Positions 8,552 through 16,261 of a DNA stretch of 44,715 nt are shown here, piece after piece (the first letter of the stretch is position 1; the number at the start of each line of letters is the position of its first letter). The DNA is taken from contig NZ_PSZM01000042.1 in the NCBI RefSeq assembly GCF_002964975.1, forward strand, positions 1 through 44,715, given 5' to 3'. The notes under the pieces were generated by a model that was not told the origin of the DNA, did no database searches, and was given only the letters and a program-made list of their open reading frames with translations. The stretch is from Apibacter adventoris. Its GTDB lineage: Bacteria > Bacteroidota > Bacteroidia > Flavobacteriales > Weeksellaceae. Made by a program: the position numbers and the translations under genes.

Positions 8552-10639
8552 ATGAGCCAGTTGTATGTACCCGATGGAGCATTAACTACCTGCTTAGAAG
8601 GGAAAGCAAATTCGGAAATAAAAGTAACCTCCCAGTCTTCCGTTTATATAAATAATAAACTGAAGGCTACGGAAAACGATCGATTTAAAGATAATTTTCA
8701 TTGCCAGAAAATGGTAAGCGGGTCTGCTTCCGTTTGCAGTTGGATAGGAGCTGCCGTAGGAGCATTGGGCGGACCGGTAGGTTCTTTTGTAGGGTATTTT
8801 GCCGGCAAGTTTGTCGGTGGATTATTGGGGAACCGTCTGGCTACCCAAACCCTGCCCAGCCTTTGTTCTTCGTTGTGCAAGCCTTCCCGTTGGACGGTCG
8901 TGCATCCTAAAGTCAAAATTTCCAAACAGAAAGCCTTACTGGAAAAAGCCAACCTTCGTTGCATGATGGGGGGTATTATTTATATTGTACTTCCCGATAT
9001 GAATGTAGCCCTTACCCATGCCCGGCTGGCACAGGGGGCGTATACGAATGTAGACTTTGATAATCCCGAGAATAACTCGGAGATTGACGGTTTTAAGCCG
9101 GTAAGTGCAGAACGAGCGGAGGAAATTTTAGGGAAGGATTGGAAAAAATTACTAGATCAAGATGAAAAAAACGGGTTTTATGCTACGCTCTACGAAGATA
9201 AAAACGGGAATATGGTAGTGGCTTACCGGGGAACCGACCCCGGGGCGGGGATTAACGATATTAAAGAAGACTATATGCAGGCAATGGGGCTAAGTTCCGA
9301 TCAGTATAATGCTTCGGTAAAATTAGCTAAAAAAGTACAGGACGCTAAAAATGCGGGAGATATAAAAGGCGATGTGAGTATTACCGGGCATTCCTTAGGA
9401 GGTGGGCTAGCAACTATTGCCGGTGCTGCCACCGGTTACCCTACCTATACCTACAATGCCGCTGCCGTGCACGAAAAAACCTATGAAAGAAACGGGATAG
9501 ATGCCAACAATACCAAGCATATACAAGCCTATGTAGGAACCAAAGATCCCTTAAACGGATTACAGGATAACCGGGAAATGGTATTATCCGGCGGGGTATT
9601 GGCAGCACCTGTTCTTCCGGTACTGGGAGGAGCTGCGGGTTCGGCTGCGGGTACTGTGGTAGGTGGTTCGGCAGGAGCTATTGCCAGATCTACAACCTTA
9701 AATCCTGTTACTATGGGAAGTACTATGGTTGGGGGAGGATTTATAGGCAGCCAAGCAGGAGGTATGTTAGGAACAGCCGGAGGAGGGGTATTGGGCGGAG
9801 TGTTAGCCTTGTCGGGTATATGGGGTAATTTTACTGGAGGGTTGCCCCGGCAGCAGGGAATGCAGCGTATAGTAGTTCTACAGGATTGTTCCTGGCTGCA
9901 AGGACATTTTATAGGAGATATGATTACCGCAATGGAACAAATGCAGAAGCGTATGGGAACAGGAAACCCTGTAAAAGCAAACATGGAAATTACTCCCACT
10001 ACCTTGAGCCGTTCCGAAATTCTGAAAGATTGGTGGAACGGGTATGACTATGAAGGTTCCGGTTGGGGGCATGGTCCCCGTCAATTATTAGCAGAATGGT
10101 TGGGAGTAGACAATAAAGTGAATAATCTGTTTGATGCCGGAATGCTTTCTATGCTACAGTTCGGAGAAGGACAAATATCCGGACAGGCTTTGGAAAAAGT
10201 GAAGAATGATCCGGCTATGGTAGCCAGGGAACAGGAATTAGTAAATCTGATAAAAAATGATCCACGATATGGTAATGAGGCTTTTTCTATAAAAGATGTT
10301 GACTTGGTATGTTTCGGAGGACAGCGGGCTCCGGGGGATATGTGGGATCAGGCTAAAGGATTTTGGAAAGAAGAATACCGCGATACCTGGAAAGTTGCCG
10401 GAAATGAATTAACCTGGATGGTTCGTAATACTAATGTAACTTCAGCGGCACAGGTGGCGGCTGATGGTACTATTACTATGAACCATAGCTTTTCCGATAT
10501 ATTCGATTTACGTCCGGGAGGAAGGAGCCATGCCTATAATACCATAACCGGAATTACCGGAACTGCATATCATGATGTGCTAGGAGGAAATGATCTGTTG
10601 CACCTTAATGCCGAATGGACATCAATAATTAAACCCTGA
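8552..10639 (+). CDS. PAAR-like (DUF4280) lipase, candidate T6SS/contractile-system effector
   Basis: A 695-residue protein without a signal peptide. Residues 1-148 form a DUF4280 PAAR-like spike-tip domain (GALTTCLEGK, SQSSVYINNKLKATE, and a closing RCMMGGIIYIV), interrupted by a glycine-rich hydrophobic stretch at 64-95. From about 152 an alpha/beta hydrolase of the lipase-3 type follows: VVAYRGTDP (223-230), nucleophile elbow GHSLGGG (Ser281), and a strand-loop YVGTKDPLNG (Asp332). A second glycine-zipper membrane-like segment (345-428) comes before His452 (LQGHFIGD), the likely third triad residue. The C-terminal ~200 residues are unrecognised. The family pattern is a phospholipase effector carried on a secretion spike. 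G+C is much higher than in surrounding genes. No T6SS structural genes are in the window, so delivery is inferred. Confidence 0.85.
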   Translation: MSQLYVPDGALTTCLEGKANSEIKVTSQSSVYINNKLKATENDRFKDNFHCQKMVSGSASVCSWIGAAVGALGGPVGSFVGYFAGKFVGGLLGNRLATQTLPSLCSSLCKPSRWTVVHPKVKISKQKALLEKANLRCMMGGIIYIVLPDMNVALTHARLAQGAYTNVDFDNPENNSEIDGFKPVSAERAEEILGKDWKKLLDQDEKNGFYATLYEDKNGNMVVAYRGTDPGAGINDIKEDYMQAMGLSSDQYNASVKLAKKVQDAKNAGDIKGDVSITGHSLGGGLATIAGAATGYPTYTYNAAAVHEKTYERNGIDANNTKHIQAYVGTKDPLNGLQDNREMVLSGGVLAAPVLPVLGGAAGSAAGTVVGGSAGAIARSTTLNPVTMGSTMVGGGFIGSQAGGMLGTAGGGVLGGVLALSGIWGNFTGGLPRQQGMQRIVVLQDCSWLQGHFIGDMITAMEQMQKRMGTGNPVKANMEITPTTLSRSEILKDWWNGYDYEGSGWGHGPRQLLAEWLGVDNKVNNLFDAGMLSMLQFGEGQISGQALEKVKNDPAMVAREQELVNLIKNDPRYGNEAFSIKDVDLVCFGGQRAPGDMWDQAKGFWKEEYRDTWKVAGNELTWMVRNTNVTSAAQVAADGTITMNHSFSDIFDLRPGGRSHAYNTITGITGTAYHDVLGGNDLLHLNAEWTSIIKP

Positions 10640-10644
10640 ATAAG

Positions 10645-11169
10645 ATGAATATAAAAAAGATAATAATAACAATAATAATTACAGTTAATTTTATTTCATG
10701 TACCCAGAATGAAAGTAAAAAACTAAATAAAACCCAAATGAATAAAGATCCCTTTTATACAGAAAATTCAGGATACGATTATATTCGTTTTCCTCTTATT
10801 AAGCCTTATGAAACCATATCATTAAATAAAGGGGAAGAATGGGCTATAAAGTCAGATTTTAAACCAAAAACTCCAGCTGAAATTGTAAAAGCATATGGAA
10901 TACAGAAAATAAATATTCTATTAAGGAAAATAATTATTTGTTATTGTGAGAAATATCCGATTATAGGTGGAGAAGAATTCCCTAAAGCTTGGTTTATATT
11001 TATACCAGAGAAAAATATAAATAAAGGTTTTACCACAGAACAAGAATTTAGGGCTTATTTACAAACACAAGGAATACAAAAGGAGCAAATAGAGTGGAAT
11101 ACACCAAAAGAATTATATGAACAATTTTCAAAGACTTATTGCCTTTCCTGGATCCCCGATTGTAATTGA
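10645..11169 (+). CDS. Small lipoprotein, candidate immunity protein for the lipase
   Basis: A 174-residue protein starting 5 bases after the effector stop. MNIKKIIITIIITVNFISC is a lipoprotein signal with the lipobox FISC (Cys19). I recognise no domain in the mature part; it has two cysteines close together (YCEKYP region) and a C-terminal SWIPDC. The position right after a lipase effector and the envelope anchoring match the usual arrangement of antibacterial phospholipase immunity proteins, which act in the periplasm, but this is inferred from context. Base composition returns to the AT-rich background here, unlike the effector. Confidence 0.6.
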   Translation: MNIKKIIITIIITVNFISCTQNESKKLNKTQMNKDPFYTENSGYDYIRFPLIKPYETISLNKGEEWAIKSDFKPKTPAEIVKAYGIQKINILLRKIIICYCEKYPIIGGEEFPKAWFIFIPEKNINKGFTTEQEFRAYLQTQGIQKEQIEWNTPKELYEQFSKTYCLSWIPDCN

Positions 11170-11193
11170 TAATAGAAAATTTAATTCTATTAT
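11169..11193 (+). terminator. Weak AT-only hairpin after the effector island
   Basis: ATAATAGAA (11169-11177) and TTCTATTAT (11185-11193) form a perfect 9-bp stem directly at the stop codon of the small lipoprotein gene, followed by TTCTCT. The stem has a single G-C pair and the T run is poor, so its strength as a terminator is doubtful. The rest of 11194-11381 shows nothing clear. Confidence 0.35.
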
Positions 11194-11381
11194 TTCTCTA
11201 TTGAATAGTAGGAAAGAAAGAGGATAAATGTCGGATCTGTAAAAACAAAGACTTATAGTTATGTGAAAAAGTATGGGGAAAATTTTGTATTATGCAGGTT
11301 TAGTTAGTTATTAGTAAGGAATAATCAGTATTTCAATGATGAATAAGCCAAGTATTATAAATGAGTTTAAAGAGAAATATG

Positions 11382-11389
11382 TAAATTTG
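11382..11389 (+). promoter_or_regulatory. Promoter -7 element (TAAATTTG) for argS
   Basis: A full TAnnTTTG match 24 bases before the argS ATG. No TTG at the expected -33 distance. It would drive argS and the Fur-type gene. Confidence 0.5.
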
Positions 11390-11413
11390 TAAGATTAATT
11401 TTAGACTTAACGA

Positions 11414-13177
11414 ATGAATCCAAAATCCTTAGTAAAAGAACAAAGCATAGAGGCAATAAAAGCAGTATTCAATATAGATATGCCTGCTGTTGAAATTCAA
11501 ATAACTAAAGATGAGTTTGAAGGAGATTATACTATAGTAGTTTATCCATTAGTAAAAGTGGTAAAACAAAAACCGGAAGATATAGCTACAAAATTAGGAG
11601 AGTATTTGGTAAAACTGAATATATTTACAGAGTTTACTGTAGTTAAAGGTTTTTTAAATCTATCATTAAATTCAGAATTACTAATTCAAACCATTGAAAA
11701 TAATTATTCAGATAAGTATTTTGGATTCAGCAAGGAGAAAAGATCTAAAATTATGGTGGAGTATTCTTCCCCCAATACCAATAAACCTATACATTTAGGT
11801 CATATTCGTAATAATCTCTTAGGATTTTCAATTAGTAACATACTTAAAGCTGCCGGGAATGAAGTTCTTATGTCTCAAATTATAAATGACAGAGGTATAC
11901 ATATTTGTAAATCTATGATAGCCTGGCAAAAATTTGGAAATAAAGAAACACCGGAAACTAAAAAGACTAAAGGAGATCATTTAGTAGGGAAGTACTATGT
12001 GCTTTTTGATAAAGAATATCAAAAAGAAATAGCAGAAATGGTAACTACAGGAGTAGATAAAGAAGAAGCGAAGAAAAAAGCACCCATTTTTGTAGAAGCC
12101 CAAAATATGCTTAAAAAATGGGAAGATGGAGATAAAGAAGTAAGGGAGCTATGGCAAAAGATGAATTCTTGGGTTTATTCTGGTTTTGAACAAACCTATA
12201 AAAATTTAGGTGTACATTTTGATGTCGTGCAATATGAAAGTAATACGTATTTACTTGGAAAAGATATTATAGAGAAAGGACTAAAAAATGGAGTTTTGTT
12301 TCAAAAAGAAGATGGTTCTGTTTGGGCAGATTTATCTGAAGAAGGATTGGATCAGAAACTTTTGTTAAGAAGTGATGGAACTTCTGTATATATGACTCAG
12401 GATTTAGGTACAGCTGTAGAAAGATTTACCCATTATAATTTAGATCAATTAATATACACCGTTGGAAATGAACAAGATTATCATTTTCAGGTATTATTTT
12501 TAATCTTAAAAAAATTGGGATATAACTGGGCAAGCCAATTATATCATTTATCTTATGGAATGGTAGATTTGCCAAGTGGAAAAATGAAATCTAGAGAAGG
12601 AACAGTGGTAGATGCTGATGATTTAATACAAGAAATGATAAATACAGCTACAGAAATATCCGGAGAATTAGGAAAATTAGATGGATATTCTGAAGAAGAA
12701 AAAAAGAAAATTAACCAACAAATTGGACTGGGAGCTTTAAAATATTACATTTTAAAAGTTGATCCTAAAAAAAGAATATTATTTGATCCTAAAGAAAGTA
12801 TCGATTTTAATGGAAATACCGGACCTTTTGTACAATATACATTTGCGAGAATACAGTCTATTTTAAGAAAAGCGGATACTCATACTATTGAAATAACATC
12901 TTATACATTAAATCAAACCGAAAAAAAACTAATTCTATTGCTGTCATCGTTCCCGGAAATAATACAAAAATCGGCAAATACTTTAAATCCATCTTTAATA
13001 GCGAATTATGTTTATGATGTTGTGAAAATATTTAATTATTTTTATCAAAATTATTCTATATTGAATGTAAAATATGAATCTGAAAAACAAATAAGATTGG
13101 CGCTTTCCCAATGGACAGGAAATGTAATTGAAAGTTCGTTAAATCTTTTAGGGATAGATTCTCCTGAACGAATGTAA
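11414..13177 (+). CDS. argS: Arginine--tRNA ligase
   Basis: A 587-residue class I aminoacyl-tRNA synthetase that charges tRNA-Arg. The HIGH signature is KPIHLGH (127-130 for HLGH) and the KMSKS-like loop is GKMKSREGT (about 388-396). The N-terminal Add1 domain (1-~110) and the C-terminal DALR anticodon-binding domain (FNGNTGPFVQYTFAR onward, ending at the last residue) are in the expected order, and the length is normal. The ATG at 11414 lies 24 bases after a -7 element. The Fur-family gene starts one base after the stop codon, so the two form an operon. Confidence 0.97.
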   Translation: MNPKSLVKEQSIEAIKAVFNIDMPAVEIQITKDEFEGDYTIVVYPLVKVVKQKPEDIATKLGEYLVKLNIFTEFTVVKGFLNLSLNSELLIQTIENNYSDKYFGFSKEKRSKIMVEYSSPNTNKPIHLGHIRNNLLGFSISNILKAAGNEVLMSQIINDRGIHICKSMIAWQKFGNKETPETKKTKGDHLVGKYYVLFDKEYQKEIAEMVTTGVDKEEAKKKAPIFVEAQNMLKKWEDGDKEVRELWQKMNSWVYSGFEQTYKNLGVHFDVVQYESNTYLLGKDIIEKGLKNGVLFQKEDGSVWADLSEEGLDQKLLLRSDGTSVYMTQDLGTAVERFTHYNLDQLIYTVGNEQDYHFQVLFLILKKLGYNWASQLYHLSYGMVDLPSGKMKSREGTVVDADDLIQEMINTATEISGELGKLDGYSEEEKKKINQQIGLGALKYYILKVDPKKRILFDPKESIDFNGNTGPFVQYTFARIQSILRKADTHTIEITSYTLNQTEKKLILLLSSFPEIIQKSANTLNPSLIANYVYDVVKIFNYFYQNYSILNVKYESEKQIRLALSQWTGNVIESSLNLLGIDSPERM

Positions 13178-13178
13178 G

Positions 13179-13592
13179 ATGATAAATCAACTTGAAAAAT
13201 TACTAAAACAAAAAGATATTAACCCCACAGCTATGAGGCTTTTGGTGTTAGATTATTTTTTAAAACAAGAAACAGCTATTTCACTTTCCGATTTAGAAAC
13301 AGATTTTGATTATTCAGATAGGACGACTCTTTTCAGAACGTTAAAAACATTTGAAAAGAAAGGACTTTTACATAGCATTAAAGATGGGAACATAACAGTG
13401 TATGCCTTATGTACAGATAACTGCTCAGAAGAATTTCATGCAGATAGCCATATACATTTTTGTTGCTCTTCATGTAAAAAAGTTTTTTGTTTATCTAAAG
13501 TTAAAGCTCCGGATGTAGAAATACCTTCTAATTTTAAGCTTGAAAAATTAGATATCATAGCACACGGTTTATGTGCTGATTGTATTAAATAA
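13179..13592 (+). CDS. Fur-family transcriptional regulator
   Basis: A 137-residue metal- or peroxide-responsive repressor of the Fur superfamily. The N-terminal winged helix contains NPTAMRLLVLDYFLKQ and the recognition helix DYSDRTTLFRTLKTFEKKG. The dimer/metal domain has EFHADSHIHFCCSSC and a final CADC, giving two Cys-x2-Cys pairs for a structural zinc. The usual HHHDH regulatory motif is altered to HADSHIH, so I cannot assign it to Fur, Zur or PerR. It starts one base after argS and is presumably co-transcribed with it; no terminator is seen after it. Confidence 0.88.
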   Translation: MINQLEKLLKQKDINPTAMRLLVLDYFLKQETAISLSDLETDFDYSDRTTLFRTLKTFEKKGLLHSIKDGNITVYALCTDNCSEEFHADSHIHFCCSSCKKVFCLSKVKAPDVEIPSNFKLEKLDIIAHGLCADCIK

Positions 13593-13715
13593 ATAGTATT
13601 TTATTATTATTTTCTAAGATCAAAATATAATTAAGTAATATAATAGATTAGAGAAAAAATTTCTGTACAATAGTTTGTATTGAAATAATTATGTATTCAA
13701 TTCATAGAAAAATCT

Positions 13716-13723
13716 TACCTTTG
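13716..13723 (+). promoter_or_regulatory. Promoter -7 element (TACCTTTG), dnaX, nearly leaderless
   Basis: A full TAnnTTTG match that ends only 6 bases before the dnaX ATG at 13730. If transcription starts at the usual distance, the mRNA begins at or within a base or two of the start codon, giving a leaderless message. No TTG is present at -33. Confidence 0.55.
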
Positions 13724-13729
13724 TAAGGT

Positions 13730-14821
13730 ATGGAAAACTTTGTTGTTTCAGCAAGAAAATACAGACCTTTAGAATTTGATTCTGTTGTCGGTCAAAGTCA
13801 TATAACAGATACTTTAGAACATGCAATTGAAAATAATCAATTAGCTCAAGCTCTTCTTTTTTGTGGTCCAAGGGGAGTAGGTAAGACTACATGTGCCCGT
13901 ATTTTAGCCCGTAAGATTAATGAAAAATTTGGAGAAACAGATGAAAATGATTTTGCTTTTAATATATTTGAACTAGATGCAGCATCTAATAATTCAGTTG
14001 ATGATATAAGGAACCTTATTGATCAAGTACGTTATGCTCCTCAGGTAGGAAAATATAAAGTATATATTATAGATGAAGTTCATATGCTTTCAAATGCAGC
14101 ATTCAATGCTTTTTTGAAAACTTTGGAAGAGCCTCCGGCTCACGCAATTTTTATATTAGCCACTACTGAAAAACAAAAAATTATTCCTACAATTCTTTCT
14201 AGATGTCAAATTTATGATTTTAAAAGGATTGAAGTAAACGATATAAAAGAACACCTGAAAAAAATAGCAAACGCTGAAAAGATTAATTATGAAGAAGATG
14301 CATTGCATATCATAGCGCAAAAAGCAGATGGAGGATTACGAGATGCTCTTTCAATATTTGACAGGTTAGTAACTTTTACCCAGAAAAATCTTACCATTGC
14401 TGCCGTAACAGAAAATCTGAGTATTTTAGATTATGAATATTTTTTTAAAATAACAGATTTAGCTTTAAAAAATGATATTCCAGAGATATTATTGTTATTT
14501 AATGCAATTATTAAAAAAGGATTTGATTCTCAGGCTTTTATTTCTTCTTTAGGTAGCCATTTCAGAGATTTAATGGTTTCTCAGAATCTGCAGACTCTTA
14601 AATTATTGGATGTAGGAGAAGCGACGAAGCAAAAATATTTACTACAGGCAAAAGAATGTACACCTAATTTTTTAATTCAAGCTATTGAAATATGTCATCA
14701 GGCAGATATTGATTTTAGAAATAGTAAAAACCCTAAATTGTCTATAGAAATAGCTTTAATGCAATTGGCTTCTTTAACTGCAGATGGACATATAGTAAAT
14801 AAAAAAAAAAATTTAGAATAA
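13730..14821 (+). CDS. dnaX: DNA polymerase III subunit gamma/tau (frame-0, gamma-like product)
   Basis: A 363-residue clamp-loader ATPase (domains I-III). Walker A is GPRGVGKTT (46-54), Walker B is IIDEVHML (114-121), sensor 1 lies in LATTEKQK and the SRC arginine finger follows. The zinc-binding cysteines of E. coli DnaX are missing, a pattern I associate with flavobacterial DnaX. Frame 0 stops at 14819-14821, eight bases after an 11-A tract. The -1 frame is open from this tract to 15435 and encodes a plausible tau C-terminus, so a full-length protein of about 568 residues would arise if the tract is slipped by one base. The short product would correspond to gamma. Confidence 0.93.
   Translation: MENFVVSARKYRPLEFDSVVGQSHITDTLEHAIENNQLAQALLFCGPRGVGKTTCARILARKINEKFGETDENDFAFNIFELDAASNNSVDDIRNLIDQVRYAPQVGKYKVYIIDEVHMLSNAAFNAFLKTLEEPPAHAIFILATTEKQKIIPTILSRCQIYDFKRIEVNDIKEHLKKIANAEKINYEEDALHIIAQKADGGLRDALSIFDRLVTFTQKNLTIAAVTENLSILDYEYFFKITDLALKNDIPEILLLFNAIIKKGFDSQAFISSLGSHFRDLMVSQNLQTLKLLDVGEATKQKYLLQAKECTPNFLIQAIEICHQADIDFRNSKNPKLSIEIALMQLASLTADGHIVNKKKNLE
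14801..14811 (+). other. A11 slippery tract in dnaX (candidate slippage/frameshift site)
   Basis: Eleven consecutive A residues read AAA AAA AAA AAT in frame 0. Adding one A (or a -1 ribosomal shift on A AAA AAA) joins frame 0 to the downstream open frame; staying in frame ends at TAA 14819. Transcriptional slippage at a similar A9 tract produces gamma and tau in Thermus, and E. coli uses A AAA AAG. I see no strong downstream hairpin, so RNA-polymerase slippage fits better than a stimulated ribosomal shift. A homopolymer sequencing error is the main alternative. Confidence 0.7.
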
Positions 14822-15435
14822 TTCCTCCTCATGGTTTCAAAACGGAACTAAAAAAACAAAACTTAAACTTAACGATTGACGAGAAAAAAGTAGAGGTAGT
14901 ATATAAAGAATTACAAAAAGAAAGTAAAACGAAAGAAGAAGTAGACAGTAAAAAAGTAATTTCTCCAGTGAATCCTAAGTCCAAAAGTATATCAGTACTT
15001 TCTATTAAAGATTTTTTAAAAGCTTCAATGGAAGAAAAAGAAGAAGATTTAATTATAGATTCTTCTCAAAAAAGTAGAGATCAATTTGAAGAAAAAGATT
15101 TAAAATTATTTTGGAATCAATATTTGCAAAATCTTAAAAATAAACAACCTATATTATATAATGTTTTAAATACCACAAGTTGTCAGCTAAAAGAAAATTT
15201 CACTATTTTTTTTCAGTTTCCCTCTCACTCTTCATATGAAGAATTTGAAAGTTTGAGAGAAAATTTTTTTCAGAAATTAAAAAAACAACTAAATAACTAC
15301 TCTATTATCTTTAATTACGAAATTAAGGAAACGCAAAAGAATATTTTTCTTTCAAATAAAGATAAATATGAAAAAATGTTAAAAAATAACCCATTACTGG
15401 AAAAATTGAAAAATGATTTTAAACTTGATATTTAA
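14809..15435 (+). CDS. dnaX: dnaX tau-specific C-terminal part, -1 frame
   Basis: Read in the -1 frame from the A11 tract, this stretch is open for about 208 codons: it runs KFRIIPPHGFK... into a charged linker, then a compact region near the end (DLKLFWNQYLQNL ... ENFTIFFQFPSHSSYEEFE) that looks like the C-terminal polymerase-binding domain of Bacteroidota DnaX. There is no good internal start before 14968 (GTG at 14965 and later ATGs are weak), so independent translation is unlikely. The KKK-x-IIP transition resembles the junction that I remember from intact flavobacterial DnaX proteins, which supports one continuous gene. Confidence 0.75.
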   Translation, partial: KFRIIPPHGFKTELKKQNLNLTIDEKKVEVVYKELQKESKTKEEVDSKKVISPVNPKSKSISVLSIKDFLKASMEEKEEDLIIDSSQKSRDQFEEKDLKLFWNQYLQNLKNKQPILYNVLNTTSCQLKENFTIFFQFPSHSSYEEFESLRENFFQKLKKQLNNYSIIFNYEIKETQKNIFLSNKDKYEKMLKNNPLLEKLKNDFKLDI

Positions 15436-15514
15436 GATAATGTTAGCTAAATTTTTTAATTTTATTTCGATAATTTATTAGATATTTGTAGTCAACTATA
15501 ACAATTCATATATA

Positions 15515-16231
15515 ATGAAGTTAAATATACTTTTTTTTATAACTTTTTTAATGTCAGCTTTTGTTTGGGGACAAAGAATAACAAAATTAAAAACAGATGA
15601 TGAGAGAGCCTCTTATGCATTAGGACTGAGTCTTGCGCAAAGTTTTAAACCACAAGGCTTAGATAAAAATATAAATTTAGACATAGTAAAACAAGCTATG
15701 CAAGATAAATTTGAAAATAAAAAATTACTTTTTCCTGAAGATTCCATACAGTCATTTTTTTCAGATTATATCCCTAGGCATATAGGAAAAATAGCTAAAT
15801 TAAATGCAAAAGAAAGCAAGAAATTTTTAGATGAAAACAAGAAAAAGTCAGGAATAAAAGTAACAAATTCAGGCTTACAGTATATGGTTGAAAAAGAAGG
15901 AACAGGAGCTAAACCTACGGATAATGACTTTGTAAGTGTAAACTATGTTCTTAAAACTATAGATGGTTATGTAATAGAAGCTTCTAAACAAAATACAAAT
16001 AATAAACCGGTAGAAATTTCATTATTAACGATAGTACCCGGATGGAAAGAAGGAATAAAATTAATGTCAAAAGGGGCTAAATATATTTTATATGTACCTT
16101 CAGATTTAGCTTATGGAGAAAATGGTCCTGCAGGTCCTAATCAAGCATTAATATTTGAAGTAGAATTAGTTGATTTTAAACCTATACCTGAAAATGAAAA
16201 AGATATAGAAGAGAGAGAATTAATTCCCTAA
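15515..16231 (+). CDS. Exported FKBP-type peptidyl-prolyl isomerase, copy 1
   Basis: A 238-residue Mip/FkpA-like protein. A signal peptide ends at about FVWGQ (residue 20). The FKBP N-terminal dimerisation domain (KTDDERASYALGLSLAQSF onward) leads into the FKBP domain from SGLQYMVEKEGTG. Key FKBP positions that usually read V-F-D are changed: the sequence is GYVIEAS instead of GTVFDS, while PGWKEGIKLM and YVPSDLAYG are kept. Prolyl isomerase activity may be reduced and chaperone activity retained (inference). It is the first of three tandem paralogues, 30 bases before the next. It is much closer to copy 3 than to copy 2. Confidence 0.9.
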   Translation: MKLNILFFITFLMSAFVWGQRITKLKTDDERASYALGLSLAQSFKPQGLDKNINLDIVKQAMQDKFENKKLLFPEDSIQSFFSDYIPRHIGKIAKLNAKESKKFLDENKKKSGIKVTNSGLQYMVEKEGTGAKPTDNDFVSVNYVLKTIDGYVIEASKQNTNNKPVEISLLTIVPGWKEGIKLMSKGAKYILYVPSDLAYGENGPAGPNQALIFEVELVDFKPIPENEKDIEERELIP

Positions 16232-16261
16232 TAATACGATAAATAATTAAAAAAATAATAA

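Larger units (their letters stand above)
6608..8605 (+). repeat. Diverged tandem repeat of an ankyrin-effector module
   Basis: The unit from the ankyrin lipobox Cys through the first ~18 codons of the effector (about 6608-7546) recurs at about 7667-8605. Divergence is clearly higher than in the right-end array, so the duplication is older. The unit boundaries are the lipobox Cys on the left and GGGAAA on the right. Confidence 0.8.

Noticed and set aside
8701-10084. Several open frames overlapping the DUF4280 lipase on both strands
   Set aside because: They are shadows of the G+C-rich effector gene; none has a start context, signal or motif.
14968-15435. Separate small gene downstream of dnaX
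   Set aside because: The same frame stays open upstream to the A11 tract, there is no promoter or convincing start, and the content fits a DnaX tail; it is better read as part of dnaX.
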